From Planotetraspora phitsanulokensis (lineage in GTDB: Bacteria; Actinomycetota; Actinomycetes; Streptosporangiales; Streptosporangiaceae): a stretch of 64,000 nucleotides of DNA. The position numbers and the translations under genes are program-made. The notes beneath the pieces were generated by a model. The model was given only the letters and a program-made list of their open reading frames with translations, had not been told where the DNA came from and searched no databases. Positions 7,953-19,023 of the stretch are shown here, in pieces (positions within the stretch are counted from its first letter, which is position 1; each line of letters begins with the position of its first letter). The stretch is from contig NZ_BOOP01000009.1 in assembly GCF_016863295.1 (NCBI RefSeq), forward strand, positions 124,001 to 188,000, written 5' to 3'.

Positions 7953-9365
7953 ATGGTGAGCCGCGCCCTGTCCGCCGGCGCGACCGGTGGCCCGAGATTC
8001 CGCTGGACCATGTACCGGCCGCATTCGCTCCGCGCGCGCTACACGATGGCCGCGACCATGTTGTCGTTCCTGGTCCTGACCGGGGCGGGCGCGAGCCTGG
8101 ACATGGTCATCCGGCACAAGCTCGAGACCGACGCGTGCGCCGAGACCAGGCGCGTCGCCGGACTGTGGAGCACGGCGTTGCGCAACGGCGAGGTGCCGCA
8201 CACGATCCCCATCTTCAACCAGGTCAAGCTCGTCCAGGTCGTCGACGCCGGAGGCCGCGTCGTCGAGGCCAGCAAGCCGGCCGCCGGCATGCCGCCGCTC
8301 TCGGCGGTGCGTCCGCCACCGGACAACCCGATCCAGAAGCTGACCGAGTGCGGCCCGGGCGGATGCTCGCTTCTCAGCGCCATCAGGACATCCCGGGAGG
8401 CCGACTCCGCCTTCGTCTACGCCGCGCTTCCGTCGCCGTCCATCCTGATGAAGCACCGTCTGGAGTTGTGGATCGCGGCCGCGGCCCTGCCGCTGCTGGT
8501 GGCGATCTCCCGGCTGACGTGGACGCTCCTCGGCAGGTCCCTGTGCCCGGTGACGCTGAGCCGCGCCAAGATGTCGCAGATCACTCCGAACGACCTGAGC
8601 CTGCGGCTGCCTCAGCCTCCCGGCCGCAACGAGATCTCTCAGCTCGTCGACACCGCCAACGAGGTCCTCGACCGGATGGAGACGGCGGTGCGGCACCACC
8701 GTCGTTTCGCCTCCGACGCCTCCCACGAGCTGCGGACTCCGATGGCCGGAATGCGTCTCCAGCTGGAGGGCGCCCTTCTCGATCCGGAAAATGTTAACGC
8801 GCACGATGCCATCCGCACGGCGCTCGTGGGCGTCGACCGCCTCCAGGCGATCGTCGACGACCTGCTGGTCCTGGCCCAGCTCAACGGGGCTGAACCGCCC
8901 CCGCCCGGGCCCATCGACATCGACGACCTGGTCAGAGAGGCAGTCGCGCGGCGCGAGGGCGGCGTGCCCGTGCACGTCCGCCCCTCGGGCCGCGCCTACG
9001 TCAGCGGCACGGGCGTCCAGCTCATGCGGGTCGTCGAGAATCTGCTCAACAACGCCCAGCGCCATGCGGAGACCCGGGTGGACGTCACCGTCGAGTCGGT
9101 GAACGGCGACGTCGTCGTCACCGTGTCGGACGACGGCGACGGCATCGCGCCCCGCGATCGCGAGCGCGTCTTCGAGCGCTTCACCCGGCTGGACTCCGGC
9201 AGGCGGCGCGATCCCCGTGGTAGCGGCCTCGGGCTGGCCATCTCCCGTGAGATCGCCGAAGCCCACGGAGGAACCCTGTGCTGCGAGGACTCGGTGCTGG
9301 GCGCCCGGCTCGTTCTCCGGTTGCGGAGCCTCGACCAGCGAAGCGATCCGCTGACCGCCGCCTGA
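7953..9365 (+). CDS. Orphan HisKA-type sensor histidine kinase
   Basis: 470 residues. Order: first membrane helix about 32-52, an extracytoplasmic sensor domain with a CGPGGC pair of Cys, second helix about 173-190, HAMP linker, HisKA H-box FASDASHELRTPMAG with the phospho-acceptor His at about 256, N-box VVENLLNNAQRHAE, G1 box VSDDGDGIAP, F-box FERFTRLD, and G2 box GSGLGLAISREIAEAHGG. All catalytic boxes are intact. No response regulator is adjacent, so its partner lies elsewhere. GGAGG at 7943-7947 is 5 bases before ATG 7953. Confidence 0.9.
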   Translation: MVSRALSAGATGGPRFRWTMYRPHSLRARYTMAATMLSFLVLTGAGASLDMVIRHKLETDACAETRRVAGLWSTALRNGEVPHTIPIFNQVKLVQVVDAGGRVVEASKPAAGMPPLSAVRPPPDNPIQKLTECGPGGCSLLSAIRTSREADSAFVYAALPSPSILMKHRLELWIAAAALPLLVAISRLTWTLLGRSLCPVTLSRAKMSQITPNDLSLRLPQPPGRNEISQLVDTANEVLDRMETAVRHHRRFASDASHELRTPMAGMRLQLEGALLDPENVNAHDAIRTALVGVDRLQAIVDDLLVLAQLNGAEPPPPGPIDIDDLVREAVARREGGVPVHVRPSGRAYVSGTGVQLMRVVENLLNNAQRHAETRVDVTVESVNGDVVVTVSDDGDGIAPRDRERVFERFTRLDSGRRRDPRGSGLGLAISREIAEAHGGTLCCEDSVLGARLVLRLRSLDQRSDPLTAA

Positions 9366-9416
9366 CCTCCCTCCCCCCGGGGGCGCGGAGGCCCGCCTGC
9401 CGTCGCGGCGGCCCGA

Positions 9417-9785
9417 TCAGCCGATGCCCTTGGCGGCCACGAGAACGCGGTTGCCGTCCGGGTCTTCGACCATGGCCATGCGCTCGCCCCACTCCTGATC
9501 GGCCGGCTCCCGCAACACCGGTACACCCGCGTCACGCAGTTCGGCGATCGCGGCGTCACAGTCGTCCGCATAGACCCACAGGGTGATCCGATCGTTGACG
9601 AGCGTGCCCGGCTCGTCCTGCCGGCCGATTCCCAGTGCCGACTCACCGATCCGCAGCGAGACGTACACGGGCTCTCCGACATCGGGAAATCGGTACGTCA
9701 CCTCACCACCGATCAGGTCGCGGTAGAACCACAGCGCCTTGGTCATGTCAGTCGTGGTCAGGATCGGAAACAACTGCGTGAACAT
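9417..9785 (-). CDS. VOC (glyoxalase/bleomycin-resistance fold) protein
   Basis: 122 residues, one VOC module pair: LFPILTTTDMTKALWFYRDLIGG at the N-terminus, WVYADDCDAAIAELRDAGVPVLREPADQEWGERMAMVEDPDGN in the second half. The final Glu/Asp-containing strand (VEDPDGNRVLVAA) is typical. Members bind metal and act as isomerases, dioxygenases or antibiotic-binding proteins; which applies here cannot be told. ATG 9785 is chosen because GGGAGGTG lies 6 bases upstream; the GTG 15 bases earlier overlaps that site. Confidence 0.82.
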   Translation of the reverse strand: MFTQLFPILTTTDMTKALWFYRDLIGGEVTYRFPDVGEPVYVSLRIGESALGIGRQDEPGTLVNDRITLWVYADDCDAAIAELRDAGVPVLREPADQEWGERMAMVEDPDGNRVLVAAKGIG

Positions 9786-10341
9786 GGCCACCTCCCGCAC
9801 TCAGGATGAAGCGCTTCGAGGCCGCCCGCACCCGTTCTCGTGTCACGAAAGACCTGACGCGCGACCGCCGTTCGCGTGAAAGCGGACCGGTCACGTGAAA
9901 GCGGACTCTCCATTCGGTACGGCGCCGGCGCGGGGATTACACACGATCGCCCGTGAACAGTGCCGGGAAATCCTGACGGACGCGGTCGCGAGCACGCTCC
10001 GAGTTCGAGATCCCGGCTGAAACACACGCGGACCACTGCTCCGCCGCCCCCGGAATCCCCTGGACTCCCGATCCCCACGGCCTCCCGCCCCCCACGGGCT
10101 CCCGCGAAATGTCGACGGCCAATGTCGGATTTCTCCACGGCGCCGTGAATGGTCTAGGCCAATGGGAATTCCGGCGGCATCCGCCTTCTCGAGTGCGCGG
10201 GAAATGGCGTCTCAGCTGGAAGGACGCACTCTGGGGCGCACACCGGAAAAGGCAGTCAGGTGAACCTCTTGTAACCCATTTGACCGCGTGATGCGATACG
10301 TGCCAAGTCAGATGCCATCCCCCACACAAAAAGGCTCATCT
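9786..10341. other. Intergenic region between divergent genes
   Basis: 556 bases without a supported gene, between the VOC gene and the acyl-CoA ligase gene. It holds two 13-base direct repeats at 9875-9906 (listed separately). Several short frames are open on both strands but none has a ribosome site or recognisable product. The last 100 bases are AT-richer and probably carry the ligase promoter; I cannot fix its -35/-10 boxes. Confidence 0.4.
9875..9906. repeat. Two 13-bp direct repeats, 19-bp period
   Basis: CGTGAAAGCGGAC is present exactly at 9875-9887 and 9894-9906. The 19-bp phase and the position about 90 bases upstream of the VOC gene start suggest a tandem protein-binding site. Function is inferred. 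Confidence 0.5.
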
Positions 10342-12189
10342 ATGACGAAAGCCGACATTCTGCACGAGCGTTCTCTGATTGAGGACCAGATTCGCGAATT
10401 CACCCTCTGCAGCCGGCTTCAGGACATCACCGAGGCGCACCCCGACGCGCCCGCGTACTCGATGCGCGCCGGAGACGGCTGGGAGACGCTGACCTTCGCC
10501 GAGGCCCGCGCGCAGGTGCTGGCGATCGCGGCCGGCTTCGCGGCGCTGGGCCTCGAGGCGGGCGACACCGTGACGCTCATGATGGTCAACCGCACCGAGC
10601 ACGTGCTGGCCGACCTGGGGGCCGTGCACGCGGGCGCCACCCCGATCTCCGTCTACGCCACGCTCGCGCCCGAGCAGGTGACGTACATCTCGGCGGACGC
10701 GAAGGCGAAGATCGCTGTGCTCGGCGGAGCCGACGAACTGCGACGCTGGGAGCACGCCCTGGGCGAACTCCCGCACCTGACCAAGGTGATCGTGCTCGAC
10801 GCCGAGGCGTGCCCCACCGGCGACCGCTTCCTGACGTGGGACGCCTTCGTCGCCCTCGGCGCCGAACGGCACGCGGCCGATCCCGCGCTCGTCGAGAGCC
10901 GCCTGCGGGCGGTGCGGCCCGGCGACACCGCGACGGTGCTCTACACCTCGGGCACGACCGGCAACCCCAAGGGCGTGCCGCTGAGCCACCGCAACATCAG
11001 CTACGAGGTCGCCGCGATCGAGAACACCTCCTCGCTCCCCGACCTCGGCACGCAGATCTCCTATCTCACCTACGCCCACATCGCCGAGCGGGTGCTGAGC
11101 CTCTATCTGCCCCTGTTCAAGGGCTCGCACGTCCACTTCTGCCCGGACCTCACGCAGCTCAGCACGGTGCTCCGCGAGGTGCGGCCGGTGTTGTTCTTCG
11201 GCGTCCCGCGGGTGTGGGAGAAGATCATGGCGGGGCTGCTGGCCGTGCTGGACACCCAGCCCGAGGAGCAGCAGGAGCAGGCGCGGGCCGCGATGGCCGC
11301 CGGAGTGGCCTACATCGAGGCGGGCCAGAACGGCGCGACGCCCCCGCCCGAGATCGTCCAGGCCTACGAGGCGGCCGACGCGGGCCTGCTGTCGCTCGTC
11401 CGGTCGCTGATCGGCTTCGACCGGGCGGGCTGGCTGTCGTCGGGCGCCGCACCGCTCTCCATCGAGGTGCAGCGCTTCTTCGCCGGCCTCGGCCTGAACA
11501 TCCTCGAGGTCTACGGCATGACCGAAACGACCGGCGCGTGCACGGTCAACACCCCCACGAGGTACAAGCTCGGCTCGGTCGGCCCGGCGCTGCCCGGCGT
11601 CGAGCTCAAGATCGCCGATGACGGCGAGGTGCTGATGCGCGGCCCCATCGGGACGTCGGGTTATCTCAACCTGCCGCAGGCCACCGCCGACCTCCTCGAC
11701 GAGGACGGCTGGCTGCACACCGGTGACGTCGGCAGCCTCGACGAGGACGGGTTCTGCAAGATCATCGACCGCAAGAAGGAGCTGATCATCACGGCGGGCG
11801 GCGAGAACATCTCCCCCGCCAACATCGAGAACCTGCTCAAGGAGCACCCCCTGGTCGGCCAGGCCCTCGCCTTCGGCGACCGCCGCCCCTACCCGGTCGC
11901 GCTCATCACCCTGGACGGCGAGGCGGCCCCGGCCTGGGCCCGCGGCCAGGGCCTCACCTTCACCGGGCTCGCCGACCTGGCCGAGCACCCGGACGTGCTC
12001 GCCGCGGTCGAGGGCATCGTGGCCAGGGCGAACGAGCGCCTGGCACGGGTCCAGCAGATCAAGAAGTGGAAGCTCCTGCCGGTGGAGTGGTCGACCCAGA
12101 CCGACGAACTCACCCCCAAGTTCTCCCTGCGCCGTCGGATCATCCACAGCAAGTACTCCGACGCGATCGACCTGCTCTACGGCGACTGA
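10342..12189 (+). CDS. Long-chain fatty-acid--CoA ligase (AMP-binding)
   Basis: 615 residues, of the FadD15-like long AMP-forming acyl-CoA synthetase type. Seen: the P-loop LYTSGTTGNPKGVPLSHRN, the adenine motif LEVYGMTETTG, the hinge region GWLHTGDVGSLDEDGF..IDRKKELIITAGGENISP, and a C-terminal domain with the FSLRRRII region carrying late basic residues. It activates a fatty acid with ATP and CoA through an acyl-adenylate; cytoplasmic or membrane-associated. ATG 10342 is preceded by AAAAAGG about 7-8 bases upstream; an upstream in-frame ATG at 10288 lacks a site. Monocistronic, ending in a strong hairpin shared with pgm. Confidence 0.92.
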   Translation: MTKADILHERSLIEDQIREFTLCSRLQDITEAHPDAPAYSMRAGDGWETLTFAEARAQVLAIAAGFAALGLEAGDTVTLMMVNRTEHVLADLGAVHAGATPISVYATLAPEQVTYISADAKAKIAVLGGADELRRWEHALGELPHLTKVIVLDAEACPTGDRFLTWDAFVALGAERHAADPALVESRLRAVRPGDTATVLYTSGTTGNPKGVPLSHRNISYEVAAIENTSSLPDLGTQISYLTYAHIAERVLSLYLPLFKGSHVHFCPDLTQLSTVLREVRPVLFFGVPRVWEKIMAGLLAVLDTQPEEQQEQARAAMAAGVAYIEAGQNGATPPPEIVQAYEAADAGLLSLVRSLIGFDRAGWLSSGAAPLSIEVQRFFAGLGLNILEVYGMTETTGACTVNTPTRYKLGSVGPALPGVELKIADDGEVLMRGPIGTSGYLNLPQATADLLDEDGWLHTGDVGSLDEDGFCKIIDRKKELIITAGGENISPANIENLLKEHPLVGQALAFGDRRPYPVALITLDGEAAPAWARGQGLTFTGLADLAEHPDVLAAVEGIVARANERLARVQQIKKWKLLPVEWSTQTDELTPKFSLRRRIIHSKYSDAIDLLYGD

Positions 12190-12204
12190 TCACGAACGAC
12201 TGAG

Positions 12205-12247
12205 CGGATGCCCGCCGCGGGCGCGAAGGTCCCGCGGCGGGCATCCG
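12205..12247. terminator. Bidirectional terminator hairpin (17-bp perfect stem)
   Basis: Arms CGGATGCCCGCCGCGGG (12205-12221) and its exact reverse complement (12231-12247) enclose a 9-base loop. It sits between the stops of the convergent acyl-CoA ligase and pgm genes and can end transcripts from both sides. Only a short T-run follows on the plus strand. Confidence 0.8.
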
Positions 12248-12266
12248 GCCGTTTCGACCCGAGGGG

Positions 12267-13907
<1,641 letters not shown>

Positions 13908-14123
13908 GGGCTCTCTTGCTCCTGCGGTTCGCCGTCAGACGGGGGCATCCGCCAGTCTGCCCCATAACCTCCGGCTCTCCCCTCCGGGAGGTGCCTCGGG
14001 TTCCTGAGGGCATGCCGTCCAGCGGGAGCGCTTCATCGAATCACCCAAACGGGTCGTATCGTAACCAAGGCACGCGAGCGCCCGACGGGCCCGCGACCCG
14101 GCGGTACACGTACGAACAGAGGA

Positions 14124-15083
14124 ATGACGACGGTGACATCGACGCACGACCGAGCCGGCTCCGCACCCGAGGCGGCGGCCCTGCATGAGATCGTCGAGGG
14201 CGTCTTCGCCTGGGTGCAGCCCGACGGCACCTGGTGGATCAACAACGCCGGCGCGGTGAGCGGCCCCGACGGCACGATCGTCGTCGACACCTGCGCCACG
14301 GAGGTGCGCACGCGCCGGTTCCTGGCCGCCGTCGGCGCGGCCACCGGCGACGCGCCGCTGACCATGGCGGTCAACACGCACCTGCACGGCGATCACACGT
14401 ACGGCAACAGCCTGCTGCCGAGTTCGACGGTGCTGATCGGGCACGAGGCCATGCGTGAGGGGCTGCTGGCCGACCCGATCATCGACGGCTGCCCGCCCGT
14501 CTGGCAGCCGGTGCCCGACTGGGGACAGGTCACGCGGCGGGTCCCCTCGGTCGTCCTGCGCTCGGATCTGACGTTGTTCACCGGCTCACGCCGGGTCGAC
14601 CTCCTGCACCCGGGTCATCCGGCGCACACGACCGGCGACGTCGTGGCCTGGCTTCCCGAGGAGCGGGTCCTGTTCACCGGCGACCTGATCTTCCACGGCG
14701 TCACGCCGCTGGTGTTCATGGGCTCGGTCGAGGGGGCGATCGCGTCGCTGGGCTGGCTGGCCGACTTCGGCGCCGACCACGTCGTCCCCGGCCACGGCCC
14801 CCTCATCGACGGGGCCGCGCTGCCCGGTGTGCTCGCCGATGTGGAGCGTTATCTCCAACTGGTGCTGCGGACCGCGCGTACCGGGCTCGAGGAGGGCCTG
14901 ACGCCGTTCGAGGCCGCGCAGCGTTGCGACCTCGGGGAGTTCGCGGCCTGGCCGGACGCGGAGCGGCTCGTGCTCAACCTGCACCGCGCGTACGCCGACG
15001 CCGCGGGCCGGCCCTTCGACCTCATGGCGGCGATCGGCGACGCCGTGCGGTACAACGGCGGGCCCATGGCCAGCGCCGTCTGA
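14124..15083 (+). CDS. MBL-fold metallo-hydrolase
   Basis: 319 residues. The metal-binding set is complete: NTHLHGDHTYGN (HxHxDH), a later His in LLHPGHPAHTTGD, Asp in LFTGDLIFHG, and His in VVPGHGPLIDG. The family covers glyoxalase II-like thiolesterases, quinoprotein-relay proteins (SoxH-like) and cyclases, so the substrate is open. AGAGGA directly abuts ATG 14124, which is too close. GTG 14133, in frame and 9 bases further on, has better spacing and may be the true start. Ends in a nested hairpin facing the convergent methyltransferase gene. Confidence 0.86.
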   Translation: MTTVTSTHDRAGSAPEAAALHEIVEGVFAWVQPDGTWWINNAGAVSGPDGTIVVDTCATEVRTRRFLAAVGAATGDAPLTMAVNTHLHGDHTYGNSLLPSSTVLIGHEAMREGLLADPIIDGCPPVWQPVPDWGQVTRRVPSVVLRSDLTLFTGSRRVDLLHPGHPAHTTGDVVAWLPEERVLFTGDLIFHGVTPLVFMGSVEGAIASLGWLADFGADHVVPGHGPLIDGAALPGVLADVERYLQLVLRTARTGLEEGLTPFEAAQRCDLGEFAAWPDAERLVLNLHRAYADAAGRPFDLMAAIGDAVRYNGGPMASAV

Positions 15084-15115
15084 CGGCCGAACCCGGGCCC
15101 GGTTGTCAGACGGCG
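15074..15115. terminator. Terminator hairpin between convergent genes
   Basis: Arms CGCCGTCTGAC (15074-15084) and GTCAGACGGCG (15105-15115) pair perfectly. The 20-base interior is itself GC-rich and partly self-complementary. The left arm covers the MBL gene stop; the right arm precedes the methyltransferase stop. Confidence 0.7.
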
Positions 15116-15135
15116 GGGCCTGGGTGCGGGCGCGC

Positions 15136-15945
15136 TCAGCGGCGCAAGGCCACCCCGCTGAAGCCGTCGATGCCGGGCAGCTTGGGGATCCTGGGCTCGT
15201 CCGGCTCGGGGCGCCACTCCCCCGTGGACACCAGGCCCGGCTCGGTCAGCTCGAACCCGTCGAAGAATCCCAGGATCTGCGCGCGGGTCCTGGGCGTGAC
15301 CGAGCCGGTGGCGGTCCGGCGGTAGACCTCGCGCCCCTCCTGGAGCTTCCCGTCGTCGATGTCGCCGAAGGAGAGGTGGTTGACCACCAGGCCGCTTCCC
15401 GGGGCGAGCCGGTCGCGCAACGTGCGCACCGCCCTCTCGGCGACGTCGTCCTCCGGGATGAAGTGCAGCACCGCGAGCATCAGCAGCCCGACCGGCCGGT
15501 CGAAGTCGATGTGCGCGAGGACCCGCGGGTCGCTCAGGATGGCCTCGGGCTCGCGGAGGTCGCCGTCCACGAGGATCGACCGCGGGTCGTCGGCCAGCAG
15601 GCGGCCGCCCTGGGCCAGCACGATCGGGTCGTTGTCGACGTAGACGATCCGGGAGTCCGGTGCCGCCCGCAGCGCGACCTGGTGGACGTTCTCCTGCGTG
15701 GGCAGGCCCGCGCCGACGTCGAGGAACTGCCGGATCCCGTTATCGGCGAGGAAGCGCACCGCACGGCTGAGGAAGCGGCGATTGGCCTGGACGCCCTCCC
15801 TGATGTTGGGGGTCAGCTCGGCGAGCTTGTCGGCCGCCGCCCGGTCGGAGGCGAAGTTGTCCGTTCCGCCGAGGAGGTAGTCGTAGATCCGGGCGACGCT
15901 CGGAATCGCGGGATCGACCCCCAACGGTGCCTGCTCCATGTTCAT
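15136..15945 (-). CDS. SAM-dependent methyltransferase, DUF574 (Methyltransf_19) family
   Basis: 269 residues. Family hallmarks: PSVARIYDYLLGGTDNFASDRAAAD near the N-terminus, NRRFLSRAVRFLADNGIRQFLDVGAGLPTQENVH (SAM glycine loop), IVYVDNDPIVLAQG, and VLHFIPEDD. This family is very widely repeated in Streptomyces-like genomes and is almost restricted to them. Its substrate is unknown. ATG 15945 fits, though MNMEQ allows a start two codons later. It is a single gene; the kinase gene upstream on the same strand ends downstream of the window's next promoter, so co-transcription is unlikely. Confidence 0.9.
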   Translation of the reverse strand: MNMEQAPLGVDPAIPSVARIYDYLLGGTDNFASDRAAADKLAELTPNIREGVQANRRFLSRAVRFLADNGIRQFLDVGAGLPTQENVHQVALRAAPDSRIVYVDNDPIVLAQGGRLLADDPRSILVDGDLREPEAILSDPRVLAHIDFDRPVGLLMLAVLHFIPEDDVAERAVRTLRDRLAPGSGLVVNHLSFGDIDDGKLQEGREVYRRTATGSVTPRTRAQILGFFDGFELTEPGLVSTGEWRPEPDEPRIPKLPGIDGFSGVALRR

Positions 15946-16018
15946 CTGCCCCTCGCCCGCGTCCGATGTTGATCACAACGTAGCCAACAAATCCGGATAT
16001 TTACGGGAATCCGAGGGA

Positions 16019-17218
16019 TCACCGAAGGCCGGCGGCGGATCCCACCGTCCCCCGCCGCACGGGCGGCAAATAGCCCAGCTCCCTGGTGCGGGGGATGCGG
16101 GCGGTCAGCACGAAGCCGCCCTCCTCCGTCGGAGCCCAGGCGAGCAGGCCTCCCATCAGGGCGACGCGTTCCTTCAGCCCCTCCAGCCCGTAGCCGGGCC
16201 CGGCGTACTCGAGGATCATTCCGGCCGGGCTCGGCCCGTCACCGGTCTCGCCGTTGATCACCGACACCCTGGTCACGTCGCCCGCGGTCTCGCAGACCAC
16301 CCGCACCTCGGATCCCGGCGCGTGTTTGCGGACGTTGTTGAGCCCTTCCTGGACGATCCGGTAGCACGCGTGGCCGGCCTCCCGGGAGAGCGTTCCCGTG
16401 TCGAGCCGGAGATCGACCCGCAGGCCCGTCGCGACGCACTCGTCGACGAGCTGGGGGATCGAGTCGACCCCCTTGGCCGCGGCGGGGATGTCTCCGCGCC
16501 GCACCACCGTCAGCAACTCCCGCAGCTCCGACAGCGCCCGCACGCCCTTGTCCTCGATGATCCTGGCAAGCGACCTGACCTCCGTCCGGTCCTCGGTGTC
16601 CCTGATGACCCCGGCGTGCAGAACCATCACCGTGACCGCATGGGTGACGGTGTCGTGCAGCTCCCCCGCCAGGCGACGGCGCTCATCGGACGCGGCCCGC
16701 TCCTCCCTGAGCCACAGCTCCGCCTGCATCGTGCGATATCCCCGGACCCAGGTCCCGATCATCGCGGGAAGGTAGACCAGCGCGACGGCGCGGATGGCGT
16801 CGGCCCAGAGCAGATGAAGCGGCGCCCGGGCCAACACGCTGATCGCCAGGTAGGCGACCGCCGCGGCTCCGGCGACCCGCTCCCACCTCCGCACGGTGGC
16901 GTGCGCCGTCATCGAGTACGCCGCGACGGTCAACGGCAGGAACTCCCCGGTGGCCGCGAGGCAGATCACCGCGGCGACCAGGGGCGGCCAGGCCATGCGA
17001 CGCCGTACCAGCATGGACAGGGACGCGACGACGGCGGTCAGGACGGCGAACCAGCGGGGGGCGCTCACCCACGATGCGGGCGCGCCGATTCCCAGTAGGG
17101 CCGGCGGAAGGCTGCAGACCAGGACCGCCGCCGCCAGCGCGACGTCGACGAGACCCTCTCGGTGCCGGTCGGCGAATCCGCGCCATCCGCCTCGCGAATA
17201 TCTGATTCCGTCCTCCAT
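16019..17218 (-). CDS. Orphan DesK/NarL-type sensor histidine kinase
   Basis: 399 residues. Four to six membrane helices (about 21-165) form the sensor half. The HisKA_3 dimerisation motif RRRLAGELHDTVTHAVTVMV holds the phospho-acceptor His. The ATPase part shows YRIVQEGLNNVRKHAPG (N-box) and GYGLEGLKERVALMGG (G-box). ATG 17218 has GGAGGAG 4-5 bases upstream; a longer frame to 17365 lacks such a site and has a basic, non-conserved lead. No response regulator lies beside it, so its partner is elsewhere. Confidence 0.88.
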   Translation of the reverse strand: MEDGIRYSRGGWRGFADRHREGLVDVALAAAVLVCSLPPALLGIGAPASWVSAPRWFAVLTAVVASLSMLVRRRMAWPPLVAAVICLAATGEFLPLTVAAYSMTAHATVRRWERVAGAAAVAYLAISVLARAPLHLLWADAIRAVALVYLPAMIGTWVRGYRTMQAELWLREERAASDERRRLAGELHDTVTHAVTVMVLHAGVIRDTEDRTEVRSLARIIEDKGVRALSELRELLTVVRRGDIPAAAKGVDSIPQLVDECVATGLRVDLRLDTGTLSREAGHACYRIVQEGLNNVRKHAPGSEVRVVCETAGDVTRVSVINGETGDGPSPAGMILEYAGPGYGLEGLKERVALMGGLLAWAPTEEGGFVLTARIPRTRELGYLPPVRRGTVGSAAGLR

Positions 17219-17521
17219 GGCGCTCCTCCGGGGGATCCGGCGATCTCTACCCCGAGCGCTAACTTTTGCGGCGTTTGAATACTTTCGTCCGATTAGCGTT
17301 ACCCAGGGCGGCGGAGGTCTAACCTGCGCCAAGAGGTCTTTAACCAGGCGCGCCGCGGCCCCCATGGGCCGCCGCTCTCCAACCGGGCCGCCTAAAGTCC
17401 TATTTCGGTTGAATTATCAATAAAAGTCCGTTTAGTCGTGCCGTGTGCGGCAACCAACCATCACACGCGACGGAGGCGATCCATGCGGACGCGGCCCGGG
17501 GTCGCTGGAGGGGGTCGCACG
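17219..17521. other. Intergenic promoter region between divergent kinase and epimerase genes
   Basis: 303 bases. It contains two AT-richer patches, 17260-17305 (AACTTTTGCGGCG...) and 17400-17440 (GGTTGAATTATCAATAAAAG), that likely carry the promoters of the two divergent genes. Exact -35 and -10 boxes are not clear. No gene or RNA is seen. Confidence 0.35.
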
Positions 17522-18487
<966 letters not shown>

Positions 18488-18530
18488 TCTCCCGCGCCTC
18501 TCCCGGGTCACAGTGATCCAATTTGTCCTG

Positions 18531-18557
18531 ATTATACCTCTTAATAAGAGGTATAAT
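18531..18557. promoter_or_regulatory. Perfect 12+3+12 operator overlapping a TATAAT -10 box
   Basis: Arms ATTATACCTCTT (18531-18542) and AAGAGGTATAAT (18546-18557) are exact inverted repeats around AAT. The right arm ends in TATAAT (18552-18557), a perfect -10 box. A start point about 7 bases on would fall at ATG 18565, giving a leaderless mRNA for the MarR gene. The palindrome is a strong candidate autoregulatory MarR site. Confidence 0.8.
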
Positions 18558-18564
18558 GCATTTT

Positions 18565-19023
18565 ATGTCTCCGATGAGGACTCCCGCCACGGCGGACGAG
18601 GTGATGGCCGTCGTACTGGCGCTGCGCCGCGTCGTGCGGCGCCGACTGCGCGCCGAGCTGCCCGGCCCGCTGCTGCGCGGCGGGCAGGTGGAGCTGCTGC
18701 AGCTCGTCGAGACCGAGCCCGGCATCGGCGTCGCGGCGGCCGCGCGGGCCCTCCATCTCGCGGGCAACTCGGTCAGCACACTCGTGAACCAGCTCGGCGC
18801 CTCAGGGCTCCTGCGCCGCGAGATCGATCCGACGGACCGCCGCGCGGCCCGGCTCTACCTCACCGACTCGGCGGTCGCCCGGCTCGCCCGCTGGCGCGAC
18901 ACCCGCAGCCGGCTCGTCGGCGACGCCTTCGGCCGGCTGAGCGAGGACGAGGCCGCCACCGTCGTGGCGGCCCTGCCCGCCCTGCGGCACCTGCTCACGG
19001 AACTCGCGGAGGACGCCGAATGA
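18565..19023 (+). CDS. MarR family transcriptional regulator of the adjacent ABC exporter
   Basis: 152 residues from ATG 18565. Winged-helix motifs: VELLQLVETEPGIGVAAAARALHLAGNSVSTLVNQLGASGLLRREIDPTDRRAARLYLT, the DRRA..L wing being diagnostic. ATG 18556, in frame, lies inside the operator palindrome and is unlikely as start. Its TGA overlaps the ATG of the ABC ATPase (ATGA), so regulator and exporter are translated together. The model is that a ligand releases MarR from the palindrome and so induces its own operon. Confidence 0.88.
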   Translation: MSPMRTPATADEVMAVVLALRRVVRRRLRAELPGPLLRGGQVELLQLVETEPGIGVAAAARALHLAGNSVSTLVNQLGASGLLRREIDPTDRRAARLYLTDSAVARLARWRDTRSRLVGDAFGRLSEDEAATVVAALPALRHLLTELAEDAE

